Positions 12,582 through 22,214 of a DNA stretch of 64,000 nucleotides are shown one piece after another; the stretch's first letter is position 1; the number at the start of each line of letters is the position of its first letter. The DNA comes from Shewanella sp. VB17. Lineage in GTDB: Bacteria; Pseudomonadota; Gammaproteobacteria; Enterobacterales; Shewanellaceae. A model generated the notes under the pieces. That model had not been told where the DNA came from and ran no database searches. It was given only the letters and a program-made list of their open reading frames with translations. The stretch covers positions 4,712,001 to 4,776,000 of the forward strand of contig NZ_JABRVS010000001.1 of assembly GCF_013248905.1 (NCBI RefSeq). Direction: 5' to 3'. Made by a program: the position numbers and the translations under genes.

Positions 12582-14849
12582 TTACCAACTTTTACCTAAA
12601 AATAAGAAAATAGTCATGTCACCACTGTCGGCCCAACCAACACCTAATGCAGCTGGCCCCATCGTCGTATCTGTACCAAAATATAAACTACCTGAATAAA
12701 TAAGATCGTCAAGATCGACACTTTCTTTATTACTCCAGACATTGCCCGCCTCTATACTTGAACCAAGATATAGAGGGTAATCGGTCATCCCCAACACATC
12801 TCGACCTAGATCATATTGGTACACAAAAGCACCAAACACCTTATGGGTGCCCACTAACGAGTTTTTGTGATAACCAGATAAATTAAGAAAGCCACCTAAC
12901 TCAGTTAAATGAGGACTAAAGCTGTTTTCGCTATCCACTGTCGCAAATGAACCAATGCCTACGAACGCATGATTACCTAGACTCAATGCACCTCGCCAAT
13001 CAGCTTCTATCTGCAAAGAGTGATCTAAATGACCAATCAGCTCTGACAGCTCTGAACAGTTAATCAATTCAAAGTCACCTGAACAACCAATCAATTCAGT
13101 TTCGCTTGAACTTTCGTTTCTATAATACATATTCAAAGTAAAACGATTACCGGAAGTTGGAAAGCTCATACTATTAAGATCATCGAAACCTAATTTAAAA
13201 TAGGCACCATAAGATTTATACTTAAACTGACCAAGCAATATATCATTTTTTAATTTTCCTTTTTCACCTATCAATCCAACTTCAACCATTCCATTTTTGG
13301 TATAATAGTAACCAATACCAGCATCTGCTGTGTATGTCGTTTGTACCATTCTTAACAGACGAGTGTTATTCAAGTACACATCTTTATCTTGTAGCTCATA
13401 AGACAATTTAGTACGCGTATAGAAATCTTGTTCGTAATCTAAAGGCTGATAAAACTCGGTCGATAACAGTTTTTCTAAGCCTAATCGGATCTCATTGCGC
13501 CACTCACCTCCAGTATCTGTGAGGTTATTCATAGTATAAGAAAAATCTAATGCTATATTCGAATCCTCAGAAAGATCGTCTTCCCAGCTAAAGCCAATAT
13601 CAAAATAATTTGGCCCCCACGATTTAGCCTTAGTATTGACAGTCAGTACCCGACCTTGATCTGTATCCATAAACTCAGCATTAACGTGCTCAAATTTATC
13701 CAACGAATAAACATTTGCAATCGCTTTATTAAGCTGCTCTTTTGAAACAACATCGCCTTCATGAAGATCTAAGCTCTCTCTTAATAAAGACTCACTGACT
13801 TTCGAATCATTGTTAAATACTAATTTAACTAACGGTCGCTGACTACTATCGAGCCAACGCCTGCTAATACGCTGTTTATTTTTGTTATAAATAGCATATT
13901 CAACCTCACCAATACTCAGACCTTTAAGGCTTAATACATGCGTTAACGCCGCCTTTTCACCTAAAGAAAAAGCCTGAGGCATAATGTCAAAATCAGTGGT
14001 ACTCATATCCCCCACTTCAGGACGGATTAGAATATCATCCTCACTCAGTAATAATTTCTGCCTTGCAGTACTCGCATTCGTCAATATAGTTGATAGCTGA
14101 TTAAGCACAGCAACCGTACTATCAAGCTCATTTTTTTTAACGAGAGATGATCCAATATCAACAGCAATAACGATGTCAGCACCTAATGCTTTGACCACAT
14201 CAACTGGCATATTGTTGGCAATTCCACCATCAACTAAAAGTTTGCCATGATATTCAATGGGCTGCAATGCACCTGGTACCGCTGCCGATGCCTGCATCGC
14301 CTTGACAATACTACCTTCAACAAGAATAACCGCTTCGCTAGTTTCTAGATCCGTTGCAACAGCTCGATAAGGAATAGCCAGTTCATCGAAATGTCCGAAT
14401 TGATGCACTAAGCCAGTAGAGCGTTGCAGCAGCTGGGACATGGTCTGACCACGGAGAAAACCGTTAGGCAACTTGACTGTTTCATCGCTATATCCCATAT
14501 CTAATGGAATATTAAATCGATCCCTTTGCTGCTTATTACGGTAACCTAGTGACTCCCTTGGAATTGTATCTGAATAACCATCAGACCAAGATTCATTCAT
14601 CATGATCTTTTCAATTTCTGTTGCACTATACCCTAATGCATACATACCTGCGATATAAGCGCCAATGCTGGTTCCAACAATATAGTCTACGGGTACTCTG
14701 TTTTCTTCTAGTACTTTAAGCACACCAATATGAGCCGCTCCTTTTGCCCCACCCCCACTGAGTACTAATCCTATTTTAGGCCGCACTTCTGCATATGTTT
14801 GCATCGAGATAAAACAAAAAATTAAAAATAGTGCGATAAAACGTATCAT
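12582..14849 (-). CDS. Patatin-like phospholipase with POTRA and outer-membrane barrel (type Vd-like)
   Basis: The 755-residue protein starts with a signal peptide (residues 1-20, ending TYA). The patatin domain follows: the oxyanion loop GGGAKG (32-37), the nucleophile motif GTSIG (Ser61) and the DGG motif with catalytic Asp207. After about residue 330 comes a POTRA-like stretch, then a beta-strand-rich region ending KSW that resembles an Omp85/BamA barrel. This order matches PlpD/FplA-type proteins, in which a lipase is joined to its own outer-membrane transporter. All catalytic residues are present. The function as an outer-membrane or surface lipase is inferred from the architecture. Confidence 0.88.
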   Translation of the reverse strand: MIRFIALFLIFCFISMQTYAEVRPKIGLVLSGGGAKGAAHIGVLKVLEENRVPVDYIVGTSIGAYIAGMYALGYSATEIEKIMMNESWSDGYSDTIPRESLGYRNKQQRDRFNIPLDMGYSDETVKLPNGFLRGQTMSQLLQRSTGLVHQFGHFDELAIPYRAVATDLETSEAVILVEGSIVKAMQASAAVPGALQPIEYHGKLLVDGGIANNMPVDVVKALGADIVIAVDIGSSLVKKNELDSTVAVLNQLSTILTNASTARQKLLLSEDDILIRPEVGDMSTTDFDIMPQAFSLGEKAALTHVLSLKGLSIGEVEYAIYNKNKQRISRRWLDSSQRPLVKLVFNNDSKVSESLLRESLDLHEGDVVSKEQLNKAIANVYSLDKFEHVNAEFMDTDQGRVLTVNTKAKSWGPNYFDIGFSWEDDLSEDSNIALDFSYTMNNLTDTGGEWRNEIRLGLEKLLSTEFYQPLDYEQDFYTRTKLSYELQDKDVYLNNTRLLRMVQTTYTADAGIGYYYTKNGMVEVGLIGEKGKLKNDILLGQFKYKSYGAYFKLGFDDLNSMSFPTSGNRFTLNMYYRNESSSETELIGCSGDFELINCSELSELIGHLDHSLQIEADWRGALSLGNHAFVGIGSFATVDSENSFSPHLTELGGFLNLSGYHKNSLVGTHKVFGAFVYQYDLGRDVLGMTDYPLYLGSSIEAGNVWSNKESVDLDDLIYSGSLYFGTDTTMGPAALGVGWADSGDMTIFLFLGKSW

Positions 14850-14924
14850 AAGGGCTTATCTCTTCATTAGTCGACTTTAGAGGCTGCCGTATTGTATCAA
14901 AAAATACTTTACATATTCGACCCA

Positions 14925-14951
14925 CAAAAAAGGCGCTAATAAAGCGCCTTT
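14925..14951 (-). terminator. Terminator of the pdh operon after lpdA
   Basis: A 9-bp stem AAAGGCGCT/AGCGCCTTT (14929-14937 with 14943-14951) is followed on the minus strand by a T-run. It lies 22 bases past the lpdA stop. Confidence 0.85.
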
Positions 14952-14973
14952 ATGTTATCAAACTACATTCAAA

Positions 14974-16404
14974 CTACTTCTTCTTTTTTTTTGCCTTTGG
15001 GTTCGGCAAATCTGTAATTGAACCTTCATAAATTTCTGCAGCAAGACCGACGGACTCATGAAGCGTAGGATGGGCATGAATGGTTAACGCTAAATCTTCG
15101 GCATCACAATCCATCTCAATCGCAAGACCGATTTCACCTAATAACTCACCACCGTTAACACCAACAATAGCTCCACCGATAACACGATGAGTCTCTTTAT
15201 CAAAAATAAGCTTAGTCATGCCTTCGCTACAATCAGATGCGATAGCACGGCCACTTGCAGCCCAAGGGAAAGTCGCTGTTTCATAAGCAATACCTTGCTC
15301 TTTAGCTTCTTTCTCTGTAAGACCAACCCATGCGACTTCAGGATCGGTATATGCAATCGAAGGAATAACCTTAGGATCGAAGAAATGCTTAAGGCCAGAA
15401 ATGACTTCAGCAGCCACATGGCCTTCATGAACACCTTTATGCGCAAGCATTGGCTGGCCCACAATATCGCCAATAGCATAAATATTTGGCACATTTGTGC
15501 GCATTTGCTTATCAACATTAATAAAGCCGCGCTCATCGACATTCACACCCGCTTTCTCAGCTTCAAGTGATTTACCGTTTGGTGAACGACCAATAGCCAC
15601 AAGCACAACATCATAACGAACTGGCTCTTTTGGAGCCTTCTTTCCTTCCATCGTCACATAAATACCGTCTTCTTTCGCTTCAACGGCCGTCACTTTGGTT
15701 TCAAGAATTAAATTAAATTTTTTCTTAATTTGCTTGGTATAGACGCGAACGATATCTTTATCAGCAGCTGGAATCACTTGATCAAACATTTCAACCACGT
15801 CAATCTGGCTACCCAAAGAAGAATATACTGTGCCCATCTCAAGGCCAATAATACCTCCTCCCATAACAAGAAGCTTACCAGGCACTTCATTAAGCTCTAG
15901 TGCGTCGGTTGAGTCCCAAATACGTGGATCGTCATGTGGAATAAATGGCAGTTTGATTGGACGTGATCCTGCTGCGATGATCGCATTTTCAAAATGAATA
16001 ACTTTAACGCCGTCTTCACCACTGACTTCTATTGTGTTTGGACCTGTAAATTTCCCCAATCCATTAACAACATCAACCTTACGCATCTTAGACATTCCGC
16101 CTAATCCACCAGTCAACTGACCAATCACTGTTTTTTTATACTCACGAAGCTTGTCTAAATCAATTTGTGGCTCGCCGAACACAACACCATGCGATGAAAT
16201 AGCTTTCGCTTCTTCAATTACTTTAGATACGTGTAATAGTGCTTTTGAAGGAATGCAGCCTACATTTAAACATACACCTCCAAGTGTACTAAAACGCTCA
16301 ATAATAACGGTATCTAAACCTAGATCTGCCGCGCGGAAAGCAGCTGAATATCCTGCTGGGCCTGCACCTAGTACTACTACCTGAGTTCTGATTTCGTTAC
16401 TCAT
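14974..16404 (-). CDS. lpdA: Dihydrolipoyl dehydrogenase, E3 of the 2-oxoacid dehydrogenase complexes
   Basis: This 476-residue flavoprotein reoxidises the dihydrolipoyl arms of the pyruvate and 2-oxoglutarate dehydrogenase complexes with NAD. It has the FAD-binding GAGPAGYSAAFRA (from residue 13), the redox disulfide in GGVCLNVGCIPSK (Cys45 and Cys50), a central NAD-binding GGGIIGLEMG, and the C-terminal HPTLHE with the active-site pair His445 is flanked by HA and His449-Glu450. The unusual lysine-rich tail (PKAKKKKK) is also found in Shewanella Lpd. It is last in the pdhR-aceE-aceF-lpdA block, with a hairpin between aceF and lpdA, so part of its expression may be independent. Confidence 0.97.
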   Translation of the reverse strand: MSNEIRTQVVVLGAGPAGYSAAFRAADLGLDTVIIERFSTLGGVCLNVGCIPSKALLHVSKVIEEAKAISSHGVVFGEPQIDLDKLREYKKTVIGQLTGGLGGMSKMRKVDVVNGLGKFTGPNTIEVSGEDGVKVIHFENAIIAAGSRPIKLPFIPHDDPRIWDSTDALELNEVPGKLLVMGGGIIGLEMGTVYSSLGSQIDVVEMFDQVIPAADKDIVRVYTKQIKKKFNLILETKVTAVEAKEDGIYVTMEGKKAPKEPVRYDVVLVAIGRSPNGKSLEAEKAGVNVDERGFINVDKQMRTNVPNIYAIGDIVGQPMLAHKGVHEGHVAAEVISGLKHFFDPKVIPSIAYTDPEVAWVGLTEKEAKEQGIAYETATFPWAASGRAIASDCSEGMTKLIFDKETHRVIGGAIVGVNGGELLGEIGLAIEMDCDAEDLALTIHAHPTLHESVGLAAEIYEGSITDLPNPKAKKKKK

Positions 16405-16548
16405 CTCTTCCTCTATTTTTTGTCATTGCGCTGACGAATATAACGTAAAACGGTTAAGAGTCAGCTATTGAACATTAATCTTCTGTAAGTGGCTGCATTT
16501 TACCCCGTGTTTGACACAGATAACAATCATTCACTTACGTGTTAAACA

Positions 16549-16577
16549 TAAAAGGCTGCTTACATTAAGCAGCCTTC
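16549..16577 (-). terminator. Hairpin between aceF and lpdA
   Basis: A perfect 11-bp stem (16552-16562 with 16566-16576) with loop CAT lies 5 bases past the aceF stop. The following T-run on the minus strand is short (TTTTATG), suggesting partial termination that would lower lpdA relative to aceEF. The 176 bases between it and lpdA leave room for a separate lpdA promoter. Confidence 0.75.
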
Positions 16578-16581
16578 AATA

Positions 16582-18447
16582 TTATAAAACTAGCGTGCGA
16601 ATATCTGATAAACAGCTATTCAGATACGTAATAAATCGCGCACCTTCTGCACCATCAACCACTCGGTGATCATAAGAAAGAGAAAGCGGCAACATCAAAC
16701 GTGCTTCAAACTCTTTACCATTCCAAACAGGCTTCATTTCAGATTTAGACACACCTAAAATACCAACTTCTGGCGCATTTACAATCGGCGTAAATGCTGT
16801 ACCACCAATTCCTCCTAAGCTTGAAATAGTAAAACAGCCCCCCTGCATATCAGCAGAGGTCAATTTACCACCACGGGCCTTTTGAGACACAACTTTAAGT
16901 TCATCGGACAGTTCATGAATGCCTTTTTTGTTCACGTCTTTGAAAACAGGAACCACTAAACCATTAGGCGTATCAACTGCAATCCCAACATTCACATACT
17001 TTTTCATGATTAAGCTCGCGCCGTCTTCAGAAAGAGATGAGTTAAATGTGGGAAATGCTTCAAGCGCTTTAGCGACCGCTTTCATAATGAACACCAATGG
17101 CGTGATCTTCATACCTGAGTCTTTTTTCGCTTCCGCAGTATTTTGTGCTTTACGGAATACTTCAAGCTCGGTGATATCAGCATTATCCCACTGAGTCACA
17201 TGGGGGATTTTCACCCAATTTCGATGCAGGTTTGCACCCGATATTTTTTGAATGCGCGAGAGCGGCTTACTTTCAATTTCACCGAACTTGCTGAAATCAA
17301 TTTTTGGCCATGGCAGCAAATCTAATTCACTCTTACCACCTTTACTAGCATTGCCTGACTCAACAACTTTTACTGCCGCTTTAACATAGTTATGAACATC
17401 TTCTTTAACGATGCGATGTTTACGGCCAGTCCCTTTTACGTTCGCTAAATTGACCCCAAGCTCACGAGCAAGACGACGGATCACAGGCGATGCATGAGCA
17501 TAAGCTGTGTTAGCCACAAAATCTTCTTTCGCTGATGCTGCATTATTAACAGCAGGAGCTGTGGCTATTTGAGGTGCTTGAGCAGGTATTGCTACGGGAG
17601 CCGCAATCAAAACTGAACCAGCAGTTTCAAACGTCATGATTAACGATCCTGTCGCAACCTTATCGCCTATGCTAATTTTAATTTCGGTTACTTTGCCGGC
17701 AAAAGGCGCTGGCACTTCCATAGAAGCTTTATCACCTTCAACACTGATCAGAGATTGCTCTTGCGTGACCGTATCACCAACATTAACCATTATTTCAGTG
17801 ACTTCAACTTCATCACCACCAATATCAGGTACATTGACATCTTGTACCGATACCGCAGTTGATAAAGCCTGAGCCGCGACAGGGACAACCACTGGAGCTG
17901 CAGCTGATGAAGAGCCAGCCACTTCAAAAACCATAACCAAACTGCCTGTAGAGACTTTATCACCTACGGCAACCTTAATTTCTTTCAGTGTCCCCGCAAA
18001 CGGAGCCGGTACTTCCATTGACGCTTTGTCACCTTCAACACTCATTAGCGACTGTTCTTCAGAAACACTGTCACCTAAGCTAATTAAGATTTCGGTCACT
18101 TCAACTTCATCGTCACCAATATCAGGGACATGAACTTCTTTCAGCTCAGCAGATACTGCCACAACAGGAGCCGCTACTGCAACGGACTCTGCAGAAGGCG
18201 CTGTTACCGAAGTCACATCTGATTCAAAAATCATAATCAATGAACCGGTCGAGACCTTATCACCCACTGCCACTTTCATTTCTTTCACTATGCCAGCTTT
18301 CGATGCTGGCACTTCCATCGCTGCTTTATCTCCTTCAACAGAGATCAAAGACTGTTCTTGCTCAACCTTGTCACCAACGCTAACAAGGAGCTCTGTGACT
18401 TCAACCTCATCCGCACCGATATCTGGTACATTAATTTCGATTGTCAT
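16582..18447 (-). CDS. aceF: Pyruvate dehydrogenase E2, dihydrolipoamide acetyltransferase with three lipoyl domains
   Basis: The 621-residue protein has three lipoyl domains whose lipoylated lysines are Lys41, Lys141 and Lys240 in the motif VEGDKA(A/S)MEVPA, joined by Ala/Pro/Val-rich linkers. An E3-binding domain follows (about 318-355, SPVIRRLARELGVN), then the catalytic acetyltransferase core ending in DHRVVDG (His594). It forms the core of the complex and passes acetyl groups to CoA. The start is the ATG at 18447 (MTIEINVPDIG); the frame is open 38 codons further but that extension overlaps the end of aceE and is not part of the family. The gap to aceE is 13 bases, so they are one operon. 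Confidence 0.97.
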   Translation of the reverse strand: MTIEINVPDIGADEVEVTELLVSVGDKVEQEQSLISVEGDKAAMEVPASKAGIVKEMKVAVGDKVSTGSLIMIFESDVTSVTAPSAESVAVAAPVVAVSAELKEVHVPDIGDDEVEVTEILISLGDSVSEEQSLMSVEGDKASMEVPAPFAGTLKEIKVAVGDKVSTGSLVMVFEVAGSSSAAAPVVVPVAAQALSTAVSVQDVNVPDIGGDEVEVTEIMVNVGDTVTQEQSLISVEGDKASMEVPAPFAGKVTEIKISIGDKVATGSLIMTFETAGSVLIAAPVAIPAQAPQIATAPAVNNAASAKEDFVANTAYAHASPVIRRLARELGVNLANVKGTGRKHRIVKEDVHNYVKAAVKVVESGNASKGGKSELDLLPWPKIDFSKFGEIESKPLSRIQKISGANLHRNWVKIPHVTQWDNADITELEVFRKAQNTAEAKKDSGMKITPLVFIMKAVAKALEAFPTFNSSLSEDGASLIMKKYVNVGIAVDTPNGLVVPVFKDVNKKGIHELSDELKVVSQKARGGKLTSADMQGGCFTISSLGGIGGTAFTPIVNAPEVGILGVSKSEMKPVWNGKEFEARLMLPLSLSYDHRVVDGAEGARFITYLNSCLSDIRTLVL

Positions 18448-18460
18448 TATATATTGCCTC

Positions 18461-21124
18461 TTACGCGTATAGCGGGTTTGTCTTGTCAGTGTCGATGTTA
18501 AATTTAGCAATGGCTTGTGCAACGACTGACTTTTCAATATCACCACGTTTTGCGAGCTCACTCAATGCTGCTACCACAACGTAACCAGCATTCACTTCAA
18601 AATGACGACGTAGATTTTCACGGCTGTCAGAACGACCGAAGCCATCTGTACCTAACACTTTGAATGTTTCTGAAGGCATAAATGCACGCACTTGTTCAGC
18701 ATAATTCTTCATGTAATCTGTCGCCGCAATCGCAGGCTCACTTCCCATCACTTGAGTGATATAAGCTTGCTTTGGCTCAGCCTCAGGGTGAAGCATATTA
18801 AAACGCTCTACGTCCTGCCCTTCACGAGTTAACTCGTTAAAAGAAGTCACTGAATATACATCTGAAGCAACACCGTAATCTGCACTGAGCACTTGAGCGG
18901 CTTTACGCACTTCATTCATGATAGTACCAGAGCTCATTAATTGAACTTTATTACTGCCTTTATGTGACTCTAGTTTATAAATACCTTTGCGGATCCCTTC
19001 TTCAACGCCTGCTGGCATTGCTGGCATTGCGTAATTTTCATTCATTAGAGTAAGATAATAAAACACGTTTTCTTGAGTCTCACCATACATACGACGAATA
19101 CCATCTTGCATGATGATGGCTAACTCGTAAGCAAATGTAGGATCATAAGAAATGCAGTTAGGCACTGTATTCGCTTGAATATGGGAATGACCATCTTCAT
19201 GCTGTAAGCCTTCACCATTGAGTGTCGTACGGCCAGCAGTCGCGCCTAATAGAAAACCACGAGCTTGTTGATCACCCGCCATCCATGCCATGTCACCCAC
19301 ACGTTGAAAGCCAAACATTGAGTAGTAAATATAAAATGGGATCATCGGTAAATCGTTAGTGCTGTATGATGTTGCAGCGGCAACCCATGACGACATAGCA
19401 CCAAGCTCGTTAATACCTTCTTGCAATACTTGCCCAGACGTCGCCTCTTTGTAGTAAGACACAACGCCACGATCTTCAGGAGTGTATTCCTGGCCATCTG
19501 GATTATAAATTCCGATTTGACGAAATAGTCCTTCCATGCCGAACGTTCGTGCTTCATCAGCAATGATAGGCACGATATTTTTACCAATACCTTTATTTTT
19601 TAACAAGATATTTAATGAACGAACAAATGCCATTGTGGTTGAAATTTCACGCTTTTGCTCAATAAGCAAGGTTTGAAAATCATCCACTTCAGGTAGAACT
19701 AATGCTTCAGTAAATTTAGGGAGACGCTGGGGTGTATAACCATGTAACGCCTCGCGACGTGCATGTAAATATTCATACTCTGCGGAGCCCTTTTCCAACG
19801 TAAGATAAGGAAGTTTTGATACTTTTTCGTCTGTTAGCAAGTCTTCAAGACCGAGACGGTTACGTAACTGGATAACATGAGTCATATCCATTTTCTTCAC
19901 GCCATGGGCAATGTTTTTACCTTCTGCCGCTTCGCCCATGCCGTAACCTTTTACGGTTTTAGCAAGAATAACCGTCGGTTTACCTTTAGTATCTTGTGCA
20001 TTTTTAAATGCAGCAAATAACTTAGATGAATCATGGCCACCACGTTTTAGTGCAAAAATTTCAACATCGGTCATATCAGAGACTAACGCAGCCGTTTCTG
20101 GATATTTACCAAAAAAGTGCTCACGCACATAGGCACCATCTTTTGATTTAAATGTCTGATAATCACCATCGACAGTTTCATTCATCAACTGCAATAGCTT
20201 ACCCGTTGTGTCTTTAGCTAATAGCGAATCCCAGTTGTTACCCCAGATCACTTTAACCACATTCCAACCAGCACCTCTAAACAAACCTTCAAGCTCTTGA
20301 ATGATGCTACCGTTACCCATTACAGGACCATCAAGGCGCTGTAGGTTGCAGTTAATCACAAAACATAAGTTATCTAGTTTTTCACGAGAAGCGAAAGAGA
20401 TACCACCACGAGATTCAGGCTCATCCATTTCACCATCACCAAGAAAAGCATAAACACGCTGTGCCGATGTATTTTTTAAGCCGCGGCCATCTAAGTACTT
20501 AAGAAAACGAGCCTGATAAATCGCTGACATAGGGCCAAGACCCATAGAGACCGTTGGAAATTGCCAAAATTCAGGCATTAGCTTTGGATGAGGGTATGAA
20601 GGAAGCCCTTTACCATCAACCTCTTGACGGAAATTGTCTAACTGCTCTTCTGTTAGCCGACCTTCAACAAATGCACGAGAATAAATGCCAGGGGAAATAT
20701 GACCTTGATAATAAACAAGATCACCACCATCCACGTCGTTTGGAGCACGAAAAAAATGATTGAAACATACTTCATAAAATGAAGCCGCAGATTGGAATGA
20801 AGCCATGTGGCCACCGAGGTCTAAATCTTTTTTAGACGCACGTAACACAATCATTATCGCATTCCAACGAATGACAGAACGAATACGACGCTCCAGCGTC
20901 GTGTTACCAGGGTAAGCAGGTTCTTGATTTGTAGGAATGGTATTGATGTAGTTCGTGGTGATACCAGTCGCCATATCAACACCGTCTAAGCGTGCCTTAT
21001 CAAGTACTTGTTCTAATATATATTGAGCACGCTCAACACCTTCTTCGCGTACAACTGACTCTAGAGCAGATAACCACTCATTCGTTTCTAATGAATCTAC
21101 GTCTTGTAGCATATGTTCAGACAT
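18461..21124 (-). CDS. aceE: Pyruvate dehydrogenase E1 component (homodimeric, ThDP-dependent)
   Basis: The 887-residue protein has the length of the gammaproteobacterial single-chain E1. The thiamine diphosphate/Mg motif begins at LGDGEMDEPESRGG (near residue 228) and continues to VINCNLQRLDGPV. It decarboxylates pyruvate and reductively acetylates the lipoyl groups of AceF. It lies 77 bases after pdhR and 13 bases before aceF on the same strand. A short hairpin (GACCTC-ATTTT-GAGGTC) directly follows the pdhR stop but has no T-run. Confidence 0.97.
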   Translation of the reverse strand: MSEHMLQDVDSLETNEWLSALESVVREEGVERAQYILEQVLDKARLDGVDMATGITTNYINTIPTNQEPAYPGNTTLERRIRSVIRWNAIMIVLRASKKDLDLGGHMASFQSAASFYEVCFNHFFRAPNDVDGGDLVYYQGHISPGIYSRAFVEGRLTEEQLDNFRQEVDGKGLPSYPHPKLMPEFWQFPTVSMGLGPMSAIYQARFLKYLDGRGLKNTSAQRVYAFLGDGEMDEPESRGGISFASREKLDNLCFVINCNLQRLDGPVMGNGSIIQELEGLFRGAGWNVVKVIWGNNWDSLLAKDTTGKLLQLMNETVDGDYQTFKSKDGAYVREHFFGKYPETAALVSDMTDVEIFALKRGGHDSSKLFAAFKNAQDTKGKPTVILAKTVKGYGMGEAAEGKNIAHGVKKMDMTHVIQLRNRLGLEDLLTDEKVSKLPYLTLEKGSAEYEYLHARREALHGYTPQRLPKFTEALVLPEVDDFQTLLIEQKREISTTMAFVRSLNILLKNKGIGKNIVPIIADEARTFGMEGLFRQIGIYNPDGQEYTPEDRGVVSYYKEATSGQVLQEGINELGAMSSWVAAATSYSTNDLPMIPFYIYYSMFGFQRVGDMAWMAGDQQARGFLLGATAGRTTLNGEGLQHEDGHSHIQANTVPNCISYDPTFAYELAIIMQDGIRRMYGETQENVFYYLTLMNENYAMPAMPAGVEEGIRKGIYKLESHKGSNKVQLMSSGTIMNEVRKAAQVLSADYGVASDVYSVTSFNELTREGQDVERFNMLHPEAEPKQAYITQVMGSEPAIAATDYMKNYAEQVRAFMPSETFKVLGTDGFGRSDSRENLRRHFEVNAGYVVVAALSELAKRGDIEKSVVAQAIAKFNIDTDKTNPLYA

Positions 21125-21201
21125 TTTGCAGTCCTTCCCTATATACGTTATGAAATTTGAATTTTCAGAATATGCTCTGATGTTGACCTCATTTTGAGGT
21201 C

Positions 21202-21954
21202 TTAAACACCGCTTTTTAAACGGCGCAGACTTCGCTGCAACCGACTGTCTTCTTCCCTTACAGATAACATAACTTCTTCAATGTAACTTAAATGTTCATT
21301 CGAAGCTTCACGCGCTGCATCGGGATCTCGGCGAACAATGGCAGCGAGTAAAGCTCGTCTGTGTTCATTCGCCATAGTGGCAGCTTCCTCTCTTCGCTCA
21401 AGAAGCGCTAAATTTTGTGCCACATTTTTATGCAGCACAGGTGATAAACTTAATACAAGATGCAGCATTGCAACGTTATGTGATGCCTCTGCAATCGTGC
21501 GATAAAAACACACAATGGCATCAGCTTGATCATCGATACCTATCGCAGCTTCAACATCCATTACTGTTTGTTGAATATTCTGCATATCAGCATCAGTACC
21601 ACGCAGAGCGGCAAAATATGCCATCATACCTTCAGTTGCATGACGAAATTCAAGCAAATCATACTGGCTCTCAGAATCGCTATGCATTAATTCCACTATA
21701 GGATCTGCTAAACTCTGCCACAATTGCTCTTTAACATACGTGCCACCACCTTGACGACGCATCAACAAACCTTTAATTTCAAGCTTTTGAATCGCTTCAC
21801 GTAGTGACGGGCGTGATACTTCGAACTGAAGTGCGAGTTCACGCTCTGGTGGTAGCTTTTGACCCGGTTGAAGACTTCCTTCAAGGATCATTTGCTCCAA
21901 TTGCCCCATAATGACATCGGATATTTTTGGCTGGTTTATTTTGCTATAAGCCAT
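21202..21954 (-). CDS. pdhR: PdhR, GntR/FadR-family repressor of the pyruvate dehydrogenase operon
   Basis: The 250-residue protein has an N-terminal winged helix (QPGQKLPPERELA, then SRPSLREAIQKLE) and a C-terminal all-helical FCD effector domain that senses pyruvate in the characterised homologue. Its position directly before aceE and the perfect PdhR operator just upstream of its own start identify it. It should repress the whole pdhR-aceEF-lpd unit until pyruvate rises. Confidence 0.95.
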   Translation of the reverse strand: MAYSKINQPKISDVIMGQLEQMILEGSLQPGQKLPPERELALQFEVSRPSLREAIQKLEIKGLLMRRQGGGTYVKEQLWQSLADPIVELMHSDSESQYDLLEFRHATEGMMAYFAALRGTDADMQNIQQTVMDVEAAIGIDDQADAIVCFYRTIAEASHNVAMLHLVLSLSPVLHKNVAQNLALLERREEAATMANEHRRALLAAIVRRDPDAAREASNEHLSYIEEVMLSVREEDSRLQRSLRRLKSGV

Positions 21955-21977
21955 ATGGCCCTCAGCTTCTATTGTAA

Positions 21978-21992
21978 ATTGGTCTTACCAAT
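21978..21992. promoter_or_regulatory. PdhR operator
   Basis: ATTGGTCTTACCAAT is an exact match to the PdhR consensus ATTGGTNNNACCAAT, extended to a 19-base palindrome (21976-21994). It lies 24 bases upstream of the pdhR ATG, consistent with autoregulated control of the operon. Confidence 0.92.
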
Positions 21993-22214
21993 TTAATTGA
22001 CTGACGCACTCTACCAAATCACATTTTGAATGTCTAGCCTGTGTTCGAGATCATACAAATAGATGATGTGTGAGCATAGCCGAAAATTGATTCCTTAGCG
22101 GTCAGACCATTATCGGTAAATTGAAATATCGATACGGAGGCATATAAAAAATGAATAAAAGATTAATACCCCCCAAAAAAAAATTTAAATATAACAATTA
22201 TTTAAAAAAAAGAT

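Noticed and set aside
18448..18561. N-terminal extension of AceF by 38 codons
   Set aside because: It overlaps the 3' end of aceE and does not belong to the lipoyl domain; the ATG at 18447 gives the standard start.
21185..21201. Terminator between pdhR and aceE
   Set aside because: The hairpin GACCTC-ATTTT-GAGGTC is short and lacks a T-run; pdhR and aceE are expected to be co-transcribed.
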